The notes under the pieces were generated by a model. The model searched no databases. It was given only the letters and a program-made list of their open reading frames with translations, and had not been told where the DNA came from. The translations under genes were made by a program, and so were the position numbers. This document shows positions 1 through 6,748 of a DNA stretch of 7,896 nt, piece by piece. Each line of letters starts with the position of its first letter. Within the stretch, counting starts at the first letter, position 1. The DNA lies in the NCBI GenBank assembly GCA_026989715.1, contig JALSIU010000346.1, positions 1-7,896 of the forward strand. Direction: 5' to 3'. This stretch comes from Methylomonas sp. (GTDB lineage Bacteria; Pseudomonadota; Gammaproteobacteria; Methylococcales; Methylomonadaceae).

Positions 1-750
1 AGCCCAGCATGAACCACGCGCTTGCCAAAATTCATTATCAATCTGTAGCCATGATGTTTGTGAGATGGCTCCAGGCTTATCCAGTTGCATATCATACGCT
101 TCAAAACGTGCTGTACTCGCACTCAGTCGTGTTGAAATCCCTCCTAAACGCTTAATAATAATCTCAACATATTGCCATAAATTATCAGCTCTGGAATAAA
201 AATGTCCTGGGTTTTTATGACTGGGATTCGCTAAACGCTGCATATAGGAGTGTAACGCTTCAATACCCTTTTCATATTCCGCTTCGGTAGAAGGCAAAGC
301 CCATGAGTTATGTTCATAATAAAAATAAGGCTCCGCCATTGCCAAATCAGGGTCTTCCGCCGATTGTGATTGTGAACGCGCCAAATGGTTACGCAGTGCC
401 GAGGTGGCATCACGCAACATAATCAATGCACCATATTCCCAACTGGTAATATTATCTAAATAAACACCTGGTACACCCACATCATTCGTAATATAGCCAC
501 CTGATTTATACAATAATGTTTCTGCAATATGCGCTAAGGTATTTGCATACACATAACCGACCGGTATTTCATCCAAGTGATCTTGCCCTTGTCTGATTTT
601 TGCCTCTTCAATAACATTAAACCCCTCAGGTTCGATGCTCCAGTAACCTCCTAATACAACAACAGTTACTACAGATAAAACAGCAACAGTCCGTAAAAAC
701 CAAATAAATCCTTTTTTTTCCGCATCTTCTGAAAAATCTTGTTCAGACAT
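1..750 (-). CDS. DUF2333 family membrane-anchored protein, 3' end outside the window (partial)
   Basis: The frame is open for 250 codons from an ATG at 750 to the window edge, so the C-terminus is missing. The protein starts MSEQDFSEDAEKKG, an acidic then basic cytoplasmic tail. One hydrophobic segment follows at about residues 15-36, consistent with a signal anchor and a periplasmic body. The body contains stretches I recognise from the DUF2333 family, such as VPGVYLDNITSWEYG near residues 87-101 and the RADNLWQYVEIIIKRLGG region near 180-200. Family members are usually a little over 300 residues, so perhaps the last quarter is lost (inference). The function of the family is not established. 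A weak ribosome site, AAGG, lies 10 nt before the ATG. The gene has the same strand as xerC but is separated from it by 204 bp, with its own promoter candidate, so it is probably a separate transcript. Confidence 0.8.
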   Translation of the reverse strand, partial: MSEQDFSEDAEKKGFIWFLRTVAVLSVVTVVVLGGYWSIEPEGFNVIEEAKIRQGQDHLDEIPVGYVYANTLAHIAETLLYKSGGYITNDVGVPGVYLDNITSWEYGALIMLRDATSALRNHLARSQSQSAEDPDLAMAEPYFYYEHNSWALPSTEAEYEKGIEALHSYMQRLANPSHKNPGHFYSRADNLWQYVEIIIKRLGGISTRLSASTARFEAYDMQLDKPGAISQTSWLQIDNEFWQARGSCWA

Positions 751-840
751 TATATTTAAACCTTTTTTAATTATTCTTCCAAATTCAGACTGTAAAAATG
801 AGCCAAAATTAGAGCACTACCCATCACTTAAATGATTCTT

Positions 841-849
841 ATAATAGCA
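841..849 (-). promoter_or_regulatory. Candidate extended -10 promoter for the DUF2333 gene
   Basis: Read on the minus strand this is TGCTATTAT, an extended -10 element (TG, one base, then TATTAT with five of six consensus bases). No good -35 box lies 16-18 nt upstream, as expected when the extended -10 carries recognition. It would place the transcription start about 85 nt before the DUF2333 ATG. The call rests on motif matching only. Confidence 0.35.
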
Positions 850-871
850 CTTTATCCACTAGAGACATAGA

Positions 872-907
872 TTAAAAACAAGAGGCACAGCAAATAATCC
901 GCCCCTC
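872..907 (-). terminator. Weak candidate intrinsic terminator after xerC
   Basis: On the minus strand, GAGGGGC (907-901) can pair with GTGCCTC (888-882) with one mismatch and one G-U pair, around a 12-nt loop. Further G-U pairs are possible outside the stem, and the run TTGTTTTT follows. It begins 48 nt after the xerC stop and ends just before the DUF2333 promoter candidate, which is where an operon end is expected. The imperfect stem keeps the confidence low. Confidence 0.4.
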
Positions 908-954
908 CCAATTTTATCCAAAAAATGTCTCTTTTTTGCCCAAGCAACAATACC

Positions 955-1860
955 TTAATTGTTCTTTTTAGCGCGCGGATGAGCTTGGTCATACACATCA
1001 GATAAATGCTGAAAATCTAAATGTGTATAAATTTGTGTTGTACTGATATTTTCGTGACCCAACAATTCTTGCACTGAACGTAAATCCTGACTGGCTTCTA
1101 GCAAATGCGTTGCAAAGGAATGACGCAACATATGTGGGTGTACCGGCTCAGTAATACCTTTTTTAAGACACCACTGTTTTAAACGCAATTGAATACTACG
1201 ATGCCCTAAACGCTTACCTTTAGTACTAATAAAAAGAGGGTCTGTATTTGTTTCGATAGAGGGAGGCTTTACATTAAGCCATGCTTGCAATGCCGCTACC
1301 GCATATTTGCCAACAGGTAATAAGCGAGACTTGCCACCTTTACCTTTGACGACCTTTAATTGCTTATCGTCTAAATCCAAATCATTGATATTTAAAGCAC
1401 TTAATTCACCCAAACGTAAACCGGATGAATAAAATAATTCAAACATCGCGACATCACGTATTTCTAAAATAGAGTTAGTCCCTGCATCTAATAGACCATT
1501 CATTTGCTCAACATCTAGTGTCTTAGGTAATTTTCTGGCCTGCTTAGGGGCTTTAACCTGTTGCGCGGGGTTGTTAGCGACCTGCTCAGACTGCATTAAA
1601 TAAAAATAAAAACTCCTAATAGCCGATAGCTCACGTTGTAAACTTTTACTACTTAAACCGGAGCGATGTCGCTCAGCAATATGTTTTAATATATCGGCAA
1701 CTACAACATCAGCCCATTGTGAAATCGCCTGCTGACAACAAAAACTGATTAACTGCTGTAAATCGCGGCGATAACTATTCACAGTATGCACCGACAACCT
1801 TTTCTCAACAGTCAACTGTTGTAAAAAATCATTAACCTGCTGTTTTGCAAGTTCCTGCAT
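955..1860 (-). CDS. xerC: Tyrosine recombinase XerC
   Basis: XerC acts with XerD at the chromosomal dif site to resolve chromosome dimers before cell division. The 301 residues match the usual length (E. coli XerC has 298). The N-terminal SAM-like core-binding domain spans about residues 1-95 and the catalytic domain about 110-295. All catalytic residues are visible: Arg149 (SSGLRLGEL), a Lys in the beta-hairpin, probably Lys174 (GKGGK), His243 and Arg246 (HPHMLRHSFATH), His269 (LLGHENIS) and nucleophile Tyr278 (TTQIYTHLDF). The C-terminal YDQAHPRAKK tail is typical of XerC and separates it from XerD. It is the last gene of the dapF-DUF484-xerC cluster, as in E. coli and Pseudomonas. The ATG lies 3 nt after the upstream stop and has no clear Shine-Dalgarno, so translation probably depends on coupling. 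The N-terminal alignment with E. coli XerC supports this start. Confidence 0.97.
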   Translation of the reverse strand: MQELAKQQVNDFLQQLTVEKRLSVHTVNSYRRDLQQLISFCCQQAISQWADVVVADILKHIAERHRSGLSSKSLQRELSAIRSFYFYLMQSEQVANNPAQQVKAPKQARKLPKTLDVEQMNGLLDAGTNSILEIRDVAMFELFYSSGLRLGELSALNINDLDLDDKQLKVVKGKGGKSRLLPVGKYAVAALQAWLNVKPPSIETNTDPLFISTKGKRLGHRSIQLRLKQWCLKKGITEPVHPHMLRHSFATHLLEASQDLRSVQELLGHENISTTQIYTHLDFQHLSDVYDQAHPRAKKNN

Positions 1861-1863
1861 GCT

Positions 1864-2538
1864 TTAAGACTGCTTTAATAAAGCAGTAAAACGTGTACCA
1901 ATAATTTCACTCATTTGCGTTAAAAACAAATGCCCCATACTGTAATGAAATTTATCAGCATCACGACTCCCAATAGCCAACAGAGCTTCTATCTCCGTAA
2001 AAGCCATCGGAATAATGGCACAAGACTGCACTTCTAAGGCGTTATCCGTAAAAAAAAATTTAGCCTGCGCCAACGTAGGCCGACCACAAAACGCCTGATT
2101 ACTCTGTAACACCTTACTAAAATGCACTAAATCCTCACAATCAGGCTTAACAAATAAATCGGCAATCGCACTATCATGCTCTGCCGCAGTAATAATTTTA
2201 ACAGCAAAAAAATCTGTCAAAAAACATTCTGCCAATACCACATTCAAATTTTCTATTGCAACTTCCAAGCTATCTGCTTCTAAAACCGCCAACGTCAATT
2301 CATGCATTTTATTGGCAGAATTATCATTGTCACGTGCAATTTCAATCAAGGCATTCAGCTGCGCCTCCATTTCATGATGGCGCAAGCGGAATAATTCCAA
2401 TTGTTTAGAAATCAACGAAACCGCACTCCCACTAGGGTGCGGAATACTAATATCCTCTAATAAGTCTAAGTGCTCATGAAAAAACTCAGGGTGTTGCTGT
2501 AAATAGGCCTCTACTTGTTTAGGCTCAAGCTCGTTCAT
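1864..2538 (-). CDS. DUF484 family protein (YigA-like, GAF-type fold)
   Basis: The 224-residue protein has the hallmark N-terminus of the DUF484 family. A short helical segment with QQHPEFFHEHLDLLEDI (about 14-30) is followed by PHPSGSAVSLISKQLELFR (about 33-51). A heptad-like, probably coiled-coil helix runs through about 45-75, and a GAF-like alpha/beta domain fills about 75-220. There is no signal peptide or membrane segment, so it is presumably cytoplasmic. The molecular function is not established. E. coli yigA, also between dapF and xerC, belongs to the same family, so the identity is secured by position as well as sequence. Its ATG overlaps the dapF stop by 4 nt (ATGA), which indicates translational coupling. 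Its own stop is 3 nt before xerC. Confidence 0.9.
   Translation of the reverse strand: MNELEPKQVEAYLQQHPEFFHEHLDLLEDISIPHPSGSAVSLISKQLELFRLRHHEMEAQLNALIEIARDNDNSANKMHELTLAVLEADSLEVAIENLNVVLAECFLTDFFAVKIITAAEHDSAIADLFVKPDCEDLVHFSKVLQSNQAFCGRPTLAQAKFFFTDNALEVQSCAIIPMAFTEIEALLAIGSRDADKFHYSMGHLFLTQMSEIIGTRFTALLKQS
1869..1887. repeat. 19-bp palindrome at the DUF484/xerC junction
   Basis: ACTGCTTTA and TAAAGCAGT form perfect 9-bp arms around one central base. As RNA this folds into a stem of about 7 bp with a 5-nt loop. It covers the last codons of the DUF484 gene and ends 8 nt before the xerC ATG, where a ribosome site would otherwise be. There is no U-tract, so it is not a standard terminator. 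It may be a coupling or accessibility element, or may simply reflect codon choice. Confidence 0.5.
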
Positions 2539-3365
2539 AACTCTATACGTCCTTCAAATACATTGATTGCTGCACCTGTCATAAAAACAGGATGTTCACG
2601 ACCTTGCCAATGAATTTGCAAGTTCCCTCCAGGTAACTCAACAACCACATCATTATCTAATAACTTTTGCTCAATCCCAATGATAACGGCCGCACACGCC
2701 CCACTGCCGCAAGCCAAAGTCTCCCCTGCACCGCGCTCATACACGCGTAATTTGATAGTGTTACGATCTACTACTTGCATAAAGCCAATATTTGCACGCT
2801 CAGGAAAAAATGGATGACTCTCTAACGCTTCGCCTAAATCGTGCACAGGTGCAAGCAACACATCATTTACCTGTAACACAGCATGAGGGTTGCCCAAAGA
2901 CACCGCGCCAAATGCTTTTTCTACGCCATTCACATCGACAGTATAAAATTTCTCTTCTTGTTCGGTACGCAATGGAATCAAAGCAGGATTATGCCGTGGA
3001 ACCCCCATATTAACCGTAATTAAATCATTATCATCGAAAGTTAATAATAACTGCCCGGCATGGGTATCAACCAAAATATTATCTTTATAAGACAGCTTTT
3101 TATCGCGAATAAAACGGGCAAAACAACGCGCCCCATTCCCACACTGAGCAACTTCACTACCATCAGCATTAAAAATTCGGTAACGAAAATCAGCATTAGA
3201 ATGCTGTGCATATTCCACTAACAGTATTTGGTCACAACCGATACCAAAATGTCGGTCAGCAATAAAACGAATTTGCTCAGAGCTTAAATCAATCTCTTGA
3301 CGTACCGCATCAATCACGACAAAATCATTACCTAAACCATGCATTTTTGTAAATTCAATTAACAT
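2535..3365 (-). CDS. dapF: Diaminopimelate epimerase DapF
   Basis: DapF interconverts LL- and meso-2,6-diaminopimelate without a cofactor, using a two-cysteine acid/base mechanism, in the cytoplasm. It supplies meso-diaminopimelate for peptidoglycan and, through LysA, lysine. The 276 residues equal the usual length. The N-terminal signature KMHGLGNDFVVID (7-19) is present. Both catalytic cysteines are seen: Cys75 in AQCGNGARC and Cys219 in LACGSGACA. Substrate-binding motifs GNPHAV (158-163) and ERGAGET (210-216) are intact. The ATG has a Shine-Dalgarno GGAAG (3372-3376) 6 nt away. The gene follows lysA by 41 nt and overlaps the DUF484 gene by 4 nt, so it sits inside one operon. Nothing appears degraded. 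Confidence 0.97.
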   Translation of the reverse strand: MLIEFTKMHGLGNDFVVIDAVRQEIDLSSEQIRFIADRHFGIGCDQILLVEYAQHSNADFRYRIFNADGSEVAQCGNGARCFARFIRDKKLSYKDNILVDTHAGQLLLTFDDNDLITVNMGVPRHNPALIPLRTEQEEKFYTVDVNGVEKAFGAVSLGNPHAVLQVNDVLLAPVHDLGEALESHPFFPERANIGFMQVVDRNTIKLRVYERGAGETLACGSGACAAVIIGIEQKLLDNDVVVELPGGNLQIHWQGREHPVFMTGAAINVFEGRIEL

Positions 3366-3376
3366 CCACTACTTCC
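3364..3376 (-). repeat. 13-bp repeat copy 1, covering the dapF ribosome-binding region
   Basis: Minus-strand GGAAGTAGTGGAT spans the dapF Shine-Dalgarno and the first two bases of its ATG. The same 13 bases recur at 4649-4661 over the lysA start. Here the SD (GGAAG) serves the ATG at 3365 with a 6-nt spacer. The embedded GTG at 3369 would open only a four-codon frame that stops at 3355. Confidence 0.75.
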
Positions 3377-3406
3377 ACTTAATCTTTAGATATTTCCTGA
3401 TAGAAA

Positions 3407-4654
3407 CTAAGGCAACAAGTGCTCACCTACCCATAACTGCGGAATACTTTCGCGCTCCCTAATGACATGAGCGACTTCCTTATCGACCATAATCTCGGCA
3501 ACTTTAGGCCGTGAATTATAATTAGAACTCATGGTAAAACCATAAGCTCCCGAAGAGCGTATTGCCAGTAAGTCACCTGTAGACAAAGCCAGTACTCGTT
3601 GCTTACCTAAAAAATCGCCCGTTTCACACACCGGCCCGACAATATCCCAGGCTTGCTCAGTGACTTTGCTACCACGCTTTACAGGAATAATCGCCTGCCA
3701 AGAATGATACAAAGACGGCCGCACCAAATCATTCATCGCGGCATCAACAATGGCAAAATTTTTCTCTGCCGTCGGCTTTAAATACTCAACTTTCGTTACC
3801 AAAATACCGGCATTCCCTGCAATAGCACGCCCAGGCTCTAATAATATCTCTAAATCATTTTCTCCAAGACGTTCTAAAATAGCTGTCACATAATCTGCCG
3901 GCTCTGGCGGGACTTCATCGTTATAACAAATCCCTAAACCACCGCCTAAATCCAAATGACGTAGCATAATACCTTCAGATTTTAGGGTAGCGACTATTTT
4001 CAACACACGCTCCAAAGCATCTAAAAAGGGCTGTGTTTCGGTGAGTTGTGAACCAATATGACAATCAATCCCAACTATTTTTACATGCGGCATAGCCGCT
4101 GCACGACGATACTCATCTAGGGCAGAATCAATATCAATACCAAATTTATTTTCTTTTAAACCAGTGGAAATATAAGGATGAGTTTTAGCATCAACATCTG
4201 GGTTAACGCGAAAAGAAACGGGCGCAATAACCCCTAACTCACCGGCTATTTGATTAATGCGATCTAATTCTCCTTTAACTTCAATATTAAAACAACGAAT
4301 ACCTACCTCTAAAGCAGCTTTAATTTCATCCTCACGCTTACCCACCCCCGAAAAAACCACTTTTTTCGGATCGCCTTGTGCTGTCAGCACGCGTTGCAAT
4401 TCACCGAGTGAAACAATATCAAACCCCGATCCTAAGCGCGCCAAAACATTTAATACTGCAATATTAGAATTCGCCTTCACTGCATAACAAATCAAATGGG
4501 CTTGTTCACCAAATGCCGCATCAAATGCATGCCAATGCCGCTCAAAAGTTGCTTTAGAATAAATATAACAAGGTGAGCCATATTCAGCGACGATATCAGC
4601 CACTGCAACTTCTTCAGCAAATAAGTTATCATCACGATAATTAAAATAATCCAC
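3407..4654 (-). CDS. lysA: Diaminopimelate decarboxylase LysA, GTG start
   Basis: This PLP enzyme decarboxylates meso-diaminopimelate to L-lysine and CO2, the last step of the pathway. With the GTG start at 4654 it has 415 residues, close to E. coli (420). Fold-type III alanine racemase-like barrel motifs are clear: PLP-binding Lys60 (CYAVKAN), CHIGSQ (198-203, including His199), DLGGGLGI (235-242) and EPGR (273-276). The C-terminal domain has the active-site CETGD (343-347) and SGAYG (368-372). The frame is open 22 codons further upstream, to an ATG at 4720. That extension is rejected because it lies on the lptM coding sequence, lacks family similarity, and the GTG has a strong SD 5 nt away. 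The first base of the GTG is the last base of the lptM stop, so the two genes are coupled. Confidence 0.96.
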   Translation of the reverse strand: MDYFNYRDDNLFAEEVAVADIVAEYGSPCYIYSKATFERHWHAFDAAFGEQAHLICYAVKANSNIAVLNVLARLGSGFDIVSLGELQRVLTAQGDPKKVVFSGVGKREDEIKAALEVGIRCFNIEVKGELDRINQIAGELGVIAPVSFRVNPDVDAKTHPYISTGLKENKFGIDIDSALDEYRRAAAMPHVKIVGIDCHIGSQLTETQPFLDALERVLKIVATLKSEGIMLRHLDLGGGLGICYNDEVPPEPADYVTAILERLGENDLEILLEPGRAIAGNAGILVTKVEYLKPTAEKNFAIVDAAMNDLVRPSLYHSWQAIIPVKRGSKVTEQAWDIVGPVCETGDFLGKQRVLALSTGDLLAIRSSGAYGFTMSSNYNSRPKVAEIMVDKEVAHVIRERESIPQLWVGEHLLP

Positions 4655-4661
4655 TACTTCC
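4649..4661 (-). repeat. 13-bp repeat copy 2, covering the lysA start
   Basis: Identical to 3364-3376. Here the GTG inside the repeat (4654-4652) is the real start codon, whereas in the dapF copy the start is the ATG formed just beyond it. Confidence 0.75.
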
Positions 4662-4773
4662 TTCCTGCCTCTTTTGTTGAGTTCTCTAACGGCATATATA
4701 AAGGCCCTTGTTGACCACATGCATTTAATAAAAAAATCATTACCAATATAGTATAAATTCGAGAAAATATCAT
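4654..4773 (-). CDS. lptM: LptM-type small lipoprotein (formerly YifL/LppL family)
   Basis: This 39-residue frame encodes a lipoprotein signal peptide, MIFSRIYTILVMIFLLNA, with an LNAC lipobox and lipidated Cys19. The mature part, CGQQGPLYMP and 11 more residues, shows the family core CG-x-x-GPLY-x-P known from E. coli LptM. Glycine rather than aspartate after the cysteine predicts outer-membrane sorting. In E. coli LptM binds the LptDE lipopolysaccharide translocon and promotes its oxidative maturation. The place directly before lysA/dapF is conserved in E. coli and Pseudomonas. The stop TAG shares one base with the lysA GTG. The ATG lies 4 nt after the dctM stop with no evident SD, which suggests coupling. 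The mature chain of 21 residues is shorter than in E. coli. The ATG at 4740 would leave too short a signal peptide, so 4773 is preferred. Confidence 0.88.
   Translation of the reverse strand: MIFSRIYTILVMIFLLNACGQQGPLYMPLENSTKEAGRK
4660..4666 (-). promoter_or_regulatory. Ribosome-binding site that fixes the lysA GTG start
   Basis: AGGAAGG on the minus strand lies 5 nt before the GTG at 4654. It is the best Shine-Dalgarno in the cluster and lies within the last codons of lptM. It decides the lysA start in favour of GTG over the upstream ATG at 4720. Confidence 0.8.
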
Positions 4774-4777
4774 ATCA

Positions 4778-6154
4778 TCACGCATAAATCAGTGTAGGCA
4801 ACCAAGTTGCCAACTCAGGAAAATAAGCCAAAATACCTAAAAGTAATAACTGAATGACAATAAACGGCATAACGCCTTTATAAATTTGCCCTGTCGTCAC
4901 GGTCTCCGGCGCAACCCCGCGTAAATAAAATAACGCAAAACCAAATGGCGGAGTTAAAAAAGAAGTCTGTAAATTAAGCGCAATCATAATCCCCAGCCAA
5001 ATAGGGTCTAGCCCCATTGCCAACAGAACCGGCCCCACAATAGGGACAATGACAAAGGTAATTTCGATAAAATCTAAAACAAACCCCAGCAAAAACATCA
5101 CCAGCATGACGATAAATAAAGCACCAAACTTCCCGCCGGGTAAGTCAGACAACAAATCAACAATTAACTCATCCCCCTCAAATCCCCTAAAAACCAAAGA
5201 AAATAAGGCAGCTCCGATTAAAATCATAAACACCATACTGGTAATTTGTGTGGTATTGCGCATTGCATCTTGCAAGATGGGCAGTGTTAGCTGAGCACTG
5301 CTAATTGCCAGTAACAATGCACCCACCGCCCCCACAGCCGCCGCTTCAGTCGGCGTAGCTAAACCACCAATAATTGAACCCAGCACCGATAAAATAAGCA
5401 ATAAAGGTGGTAACAGACTTTTTAATATACGCAGATAAAACCCTGTTTCATGCCGTATTGTTTTCGTGGCTTGGGGCAAGGCATCGGGACGTAACCATGC
5501 CATCACACTAATATAAACTAAATACATCAATACCAATAAAACACCTGGGACTAATGCACCTGCAAATAAATCCCCAACCGAAATAGTTTCCGGTGCGAAA
5601 ATCCCCATTTCTAACTGTGCTTGTTGATAGGCCGTCGCGATAACATCACCCAACAACACTAACACAATAGATGGCGGGATGATTTGCCCCAAGGTACCCG
5701 AAGCACAAATAATGCCACAAGAAATGGCTGGATCATAACCACGTTTCAGCATTGTCGGTAACGACAATAAACCCATAGTAACGACCGTTGCCCCGACAAT
5801 ACCGGTACTTGCAGCCATCAACATCCCCACAATAGTCACGGCTATCCCTAAGCCCCCCCGTAAAGAACCAAATAACTCTGCCATAGCTTCCAATAAAGAC
5901 TCTGCAATTTTCGCACGCTCTAAAATGACTCCCATAAAGACAAACAACGGTACGGCAATAAGCGTTTCATTATTCATAATGCCAAATAAACGATTTGGCA
6001 AGGCCGCTAAAAAATCAGAATCAAAACTATCTAATTGCAAGCCTAGCAACGCAAACATCAATGCTGTCCCACTCAAAACAAATGCAACAGGGTAACCCGA
6101 AAGCAATACCACAAACACAGCTAAAAACATCCATAAGGCCATATAACTATCCAT
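4778..6154 (-). CDS. dctM: TRAP transporter large permease subunit (DctM family)
   Basis: This is the large membrane subunit that carries solute through a tripartite ATP-independent periplasmic transporter, driven by an ion gradient. The 458-residue protein has about a dozen hydrophobic segments. Family landmarks are GYPVAF (20-25), the region ending QIIPPSI (157-163), GLATPTEAAAVGA (264-276), LDFIEIT (360-366) and LTPPFGF (400-406). It is somewhat longer than classic DctM (about 425), resembling the subgroup annotated for mannitol/chloroaromatic-type TRAP permeases; the substrate cannot be read from sequence. The ATG at 6154 overlaps dctQ by 8 nt and has an AGAGG box (6161-6165) 6 nt away. 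A TTG at 6175 is also in frame but has no SD. The stop lies 4 nt before lptM. Confidence 0.93.
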   Translation of the reverse strand: MDSYMALWMFLAVFVVLLSGYPVAFVLSGTALMFALLGLQLDSFDSDFLAALPNRLFGIMNNETLIAVPLFVFMGVILERAKIAESLLEAMAELFGSLRGGLGIAVTIVGMLMAASTGIVGATVVTMGLLSLPTMLKRGYDPAISCGIICASGTLGQIIPPSIVLVLLGDVIATAYQQAQLEMGIFAPETISVGDLFAGALVPGVLLVLMYLVYISVMAWLRPDALPQATKTIRHETGFYLRILKSLLPPLLLILSVLGSIIGGLATPTEAAAVGAVGALLLAISSAQLTLPILQDAMRNTTQITSMVFMILIGAALFSLVFRGFEGDELIVDLLSDLPGGKFGALFIVMLVMFLLGFVLDFIEITFVIVPIVGPVLLAMGLDPIWLGIMIALNLQTSFLTPPFGFALFYLRGVAPETVTTGQIYKGVMPFIVIQLLLLGILAYFPELATWLPTLIYA

Positions 6155-6704
6155 GCGCCGCCTCTGCTTGCGCAAATAAATACACTATTTTTTGCATGAA
6201 TAATGCCACCGCCTGCAAAACCAATAATCCCGACATTAGCAAGAGGCAACTCTTTAATAGATAAATAAATGGCAAGCCCCCAGAATTGCGCGACCCTTCC
6301 GTTATCTCCCATGCATCCAGGACATATTCCCAACTACTCCAAAAAATAAAACCGGCAACCGGCAACAGCAGTAGTAAAGTGCCCACCAAATCAATCCAAG
6401 CTTTTATTTTAGGATTACATTTTTGATACACAATATCAACACGTACATGCCCATCGTGCTTTAGAGTATAAGCTGCCCCCAACATAAAAACGATACTATG
6501 CATATAAATGACAGCTTCTTGTACCGGCACCCAACTTGCATCAAACAAATAGCGACAAATAACAATTGCAAAAGTAAGTAATACCATGGCCAATGTTAGC
6601 CAAGAAATACCGCGCCCGACATATTCATTGAGCGCATCAATGCCGGTAGCACTCTGCCGTAAAAAAGAAAAAAATAATGCCATATAATATTTGTAGGAAT
6701 CCAT
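6147..6704 (-). CDS. dctQ: TRAP transporter small permease subunit (DctQ family)
   Basis: The 185-residue protein has four hydrophobic segments (about 33-50, 62-82, 104-124 and 146-170), the DctQ topology. Family features are RYLFDASWVPVQEA (51-64), a YTLKHDGHVRVDIVY loop (79-93) and SGGLP (141-145). DctQ forms a scaffold with DctM in the inner membrane and helps engage the periplasmic binding protein. It is the first gene of the minus-strand series and overlaps dctM by 8 nt. No clear Shine-Dalgarno precedes the ATG at 6704 or the in-frame ATG at 6683, so the exact start is uncertain. No dctP binding-protein gene is present upstream, where the divergent dhaK lies, or downstream. Confidence 0.9.
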   Translation of the reverse strand: MDSYKYYMALFFSFLRQSATGIDALNEYVGRGISWLTLAMVLLTFAIVICRYLFDASWVPVQEAVIYMHSIVFMLGAAYTLKHDGHVRVDIVYQKCNPKIKAWIDLVGTLLLLLPVAGFIFWSSWEYVLDAWEITEGSRNSGGLPFIYLLKSCLLLMSGLLVLQAVALFMQKIVYLFAQAEAAHG

Positions 6705-6717
6705 TATGATTAGCTAT

Positions 6718-6748
6718 ATTATAAGGTGAAATGCGGCTTATATGTCAC
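6718..6748 (-). promoter_or_regulatory. Candidate promoter for dctQ
   Basis: On the minus strand, GTGACA (6748-6743, five of six -35 consensus bases) and a perfect TATAAT (6723-6718) are separated by 19 nt, which is longer than the ideal 17. Initiation would fall near 6711, leaving a leader of only about 6-8 nt before the ATG at 6704. That fits the absence of a Shine-Dalgarno. An alternative is TATAAG at 6741-6736. Confidence 0.4.

Noticed and set aside
771..824. 17-codon frame (MGSALILAHFYSLNLEE) in the leader of the DUF2333 gene
   Set aside because: It is short, with only weak AAGTG before the ATG and no coupling to the downstream start. Chance is sufficient.
861..932. AGAGACAT/ATGTCTCT 8-bp inverted repeat with T-run, and a TTTATCCA direct repeat beside each arm
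   Set aside because: The 56-nt loop is too long for an intrinsic terminator, the T-run lies on the plus side where no gene ends, and the repeats are too short to indicate a mobile element.
4655..4720. N-terminal extension of lysA beginning MWSTRAFIYAVREL
   Set aside because: It is the out-of-frame reading of lptM, has no ribosome site, and does not resemble LysA N-termini.
4797..4811. GGCAAC-CAA-GTTGCC hairpin near the end of dctM
   Set aside because: It lies within coding sequence, has only a 6-bp stem and no U-tract, so it is not a credible terminator before lptM.
4257..5294. Plus-strand frames inside lysA and dctM (4257-4487, 5049-5294)
   Set aside because: They lie opposite strongly recognised genes, have low-complexity shadow composition, and no ribosome sites or family similarity.
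6155..6175. Seven extra residues for dctM from a TTG at 6175
   Set aside because: There is no Shine-Dalgarno before the TTG, and the same bases hold the AGAGG box for the ATG at 6154.
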